A stretch of 64,000 nucleotides of DNA from Glycomyces niveus. Lineage in GTDB: Bacteria > Actinomycetota > Actinomycetes > Mycobacteriales > Micromonosporaceae. This document shows positions 62,713-64,000 of this stretch, in pieces. The DNA lies in contig NZ_JAGFNP010000002.1 in the NCBI RefSeq assembly GCF_017592475.1, positions 521,135-585,134 of the forward strand. Reading direction: 5' to 3'. Position numbers and translations under genes: made by a program. Below the pieces are notes generated by a model. That model worked only from the letters and a program-made list of their open reading frames with translations, had not been told where the DNA came from and did no database searches. How positions within the stretch are numbered: position 1 is the first letter of the stretch; the number at the start of each line of letters is the position of its first letter.

Positions 62713-64000
62713 TCAGACGTCGGCGACGACGCCTCGGCGAATCGCGTCCACCGCGTCGAACGCGGCGTCGGCGAGCTTATTGGATGACTCGGTGTCGATA
62801 TATCTTGCAGCTGTCCCCATTTGGTGCAGCAGGTCGGCCGTGCGCCGCGCCCACCGCACGAAGTCGCCGCCCGGCATCGGCCACGGGCCGTCCGCGGCCG
62901 CCAGCGCCTTCGACAGCTCCTCGCCTCGCGTCCACCGGTAGATCGGCCAGGCCAGGCCCATCTGCGGGCGCGAGATCAGCGAGAGCCCGCGCGTGTTCTC
63001 GGCGCGGCGGATCGCCTCCCAGCGCCGCACGGTCTTCGCCACCGGCTCCGTGATCGGCCCGGGCACGGCCACGAAAAACTCGTCCTCTTCGAAGCGGGAC
63101 TCGTAGATCACCGTGGACGCGATCGCGGCGAGCGACGGCGCGTCGAGCCCCTCCCAGATGCCATCGCGCAGGCATTGCGCGACGAGGAGGTCCGTCTCGA
63201 CGAACAGGTTGCGCAGCAGCCGCCCGTCAGCGGTGACGGTCTCGCCGTCGAGGTACCCGAACTCGCTGAGCACCTCGCGCACGGCCGTGAACTGCCGCGC
63301 CAGGGAGTGCTCGCGCCGCTCGGAGCGGCGCCGCAGCAGCTCGCCCTCGCGCTTGAGCCGCGACCAGCGGGCGGCGTGGACGGTGTGCTGCCCGGCATCG
63401 GGGCAGGTGCGGCACGGGTGGGCCTTGACCTCCTCGCGCAGCTGCGCGATCTCGGGGGTCTCGGCCGCGCCGCCGCGCCGGGTCGGCCGCGATCGGTCCT
63501 TTGTGGCCTCGCGCAGGCTTGAGGCGAGGTCGGTGCGGGCCTTGGCGTCGCGCCGGTCGAAGCGTTTGGGCATGCGGATGCGGGTGACGACCTGGACGCC
63601 GCCGTCGAACGCGGAGGTCTCGAGGGTCCCGGCCCAGCCGTCGGCGGTGAGCACCGACCAGCGCGGGTCGTGGTGGCGCGAGCCGCCGGTGGGGCGCAGG
63701 AACACGGCCCAGCCGGTGCGTTTGCCGCGGGAGATCCAGATGACGTCGCCGCCGCGGAGCTTCTCGAGGTTGGTGCGGGCCTCGTCGCGCAGGGCGCCCT
63801 TGCGGCGCTTCTGGGCGCCGCGCTCGGCGTGCGCGAGCTGCTGCGTCAGGTCGTAGTAGGCGAGGAAGTCGCCCAGGTGGCACTCGGCGCCTTCGGCGGC
63901 CTCGGCCGCGCGGCGGTTGAGGGTGCGGGCCTGCTCGGCGATGTGCACGGCCTCGGCGTCGGATTGGAACTGCGCGAAGGAGGACGCCAGGACCTCTTGG
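62713..64000 (-). CDS. helY: HelY/Mtr4-like RNA helicase, C-terminal part (cut by window end)
   Basis: The frame is open to the last base; about 428 residues are seen and the helicase core lies outside. EVLASSFAQFQSDAEAVHIA marks the region after motif VI. The C-terminal DSHCT-type domain shows YESRFEEDEFFVAVPGPITE, GLAWPIYRWTRGEELSKALA and GGDFVRWARRTADLLHQMG. Ski2-like helicases of this kind act in RNA processing or decay. The last ~30 codons include a 20-base AT-rich motif (62788-62807) shared with the padR promoter. Confidence 0.88.
   Translation of the reverse strand, partial: QEVLASSFAQFQSDAEAVHIAEQARTLNRRAAEAAEGAECHLGDFLAYYDLTQQLAHAERGAQKRRKGALRDEARTNLEKLRGGDVIWISRGKRTGWAVFLRPTGGSRHHDPRWSVLTADGWAGTLETSAFDGGVQVVTRIRMPKRFDRRDAKARTDLASSLREATKDRSRPTRRGGAAETPEIAQLREEVKAHPCRTCPDAGQHTVHAARWSRLKREGELLRRRSERREHSLARQFTAVREVLSEFGYLDGETVTADGRLLRNLFVETDLLVAQCLRDGIWEGLDAPSLAAIASTVIYESRFEEDEFFVAVPGPITEPVAKTVRRWEAIRRAENTRGLSLISRPQMGLAWPIYRWTRGEELSKALAAADGPWPMPGGDFVRWARRTADLLHQMGTAARYIDTESSNKLADAAFDAVDAIRRGVVADV
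62788..62807 (-). repeat. Copy of the padR promoter motif within helY
   Basis: Identical to 50697-50716 at 19 of 20 positions, including the palindrome GATATATC. It encodes the RYIDTE stretch near the end of HelY. Confidence 0.6.

Overview
The window is GC-rich (about 70%) chromosomal DNA from a filamentous-type or related high-GC Actinomycetota. The call rests on RbpA, a GarA/OdhI-type FHA protein beside gcvH, a DUF151 nuclease and an Rv1830-like MerR gene, a mycothiol-enzyme-type metal-binding protein, separate Lnt and Ppm1-like genes, an Rv1086-like short-chain cis-prenyltransferase and HelY. No rRNA, tRNA, insertion sequence or phage gene is visible, so this looks like core chromosome with metabolic islands. 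The family cannot be fixed from sequence alone; Glycomycetales or Micromonosporales-like lineages would fit.

Layout. 1-6.3 kb: the end of a siderophore synthetase-decarboxylase fusion, a TPR-like protein, a divergent MarR/cupin pair with a large palindromic operator, a cis-prenyltransferase and a TipA-like MerR regulator. 6.4-11 kb: short CRISPR-like hairpin repeats, a strong terminator, and the sdhCAB operon with a divergent LysR gene. 11-14.6 kb: ankyrin protein, PabB and a vWA membrane protein. 14.7-20.6 kb: the glycine-cleavage/GarA block (gcvP under a glycine riboswitch, MerR, DUF151, GarA, gcvH, CDP-alcohol phosphotransferase).

20.9-31.2 kb: an L-rhamnose island, rhaM-rhaI-rhaEW-rhaB followed by an ABC importer with no ATPase gene, facing a LacI repressor with two matching operators. 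31.4-34.3 kb: a GH51 arabinofuranosidase and a DAHP synthase preceded by an aromatic-rich leader peptide and attenuator. 34.3-46 kb: two exonuclease III paralogues, a large membrane hydrolase-like protein, a DUF3516 helicase, a small kinase-like protein, ArfB, a GH43 enzyme and YigZ. 46-53 kb: response regulator, LysR, a MurA paralogue, PadR and a membrane-anchored Hsp70-like ATPase. 53-64 kb: RbpA, FxsA, Ppm1-like and Lnt; an amidohydrolase with a polar amino-acid ABC importer; a 5'-3' exonuclease; a VOC protein; and the C-terminal part of HelY, cut by the window edge.

Signals beyond ordinary annotation: (i) a leader peptide starting MSWSVRNYWRF with a terminator hairpin upstream of the DAHP synthase gene; (ii) a 30-bp repeat, 28/30 identical, inside two unrelated genes (gcvP and lnt); (iii) a 20-bp AT-rich motif shared between the padR promoter and the 3' end of helY; (iv) at least ten genes with a -10 hexamer 5-7 nt before the start codon, implying leaderless mRNAs; (v) an unexplained structured region upstream of lnt.
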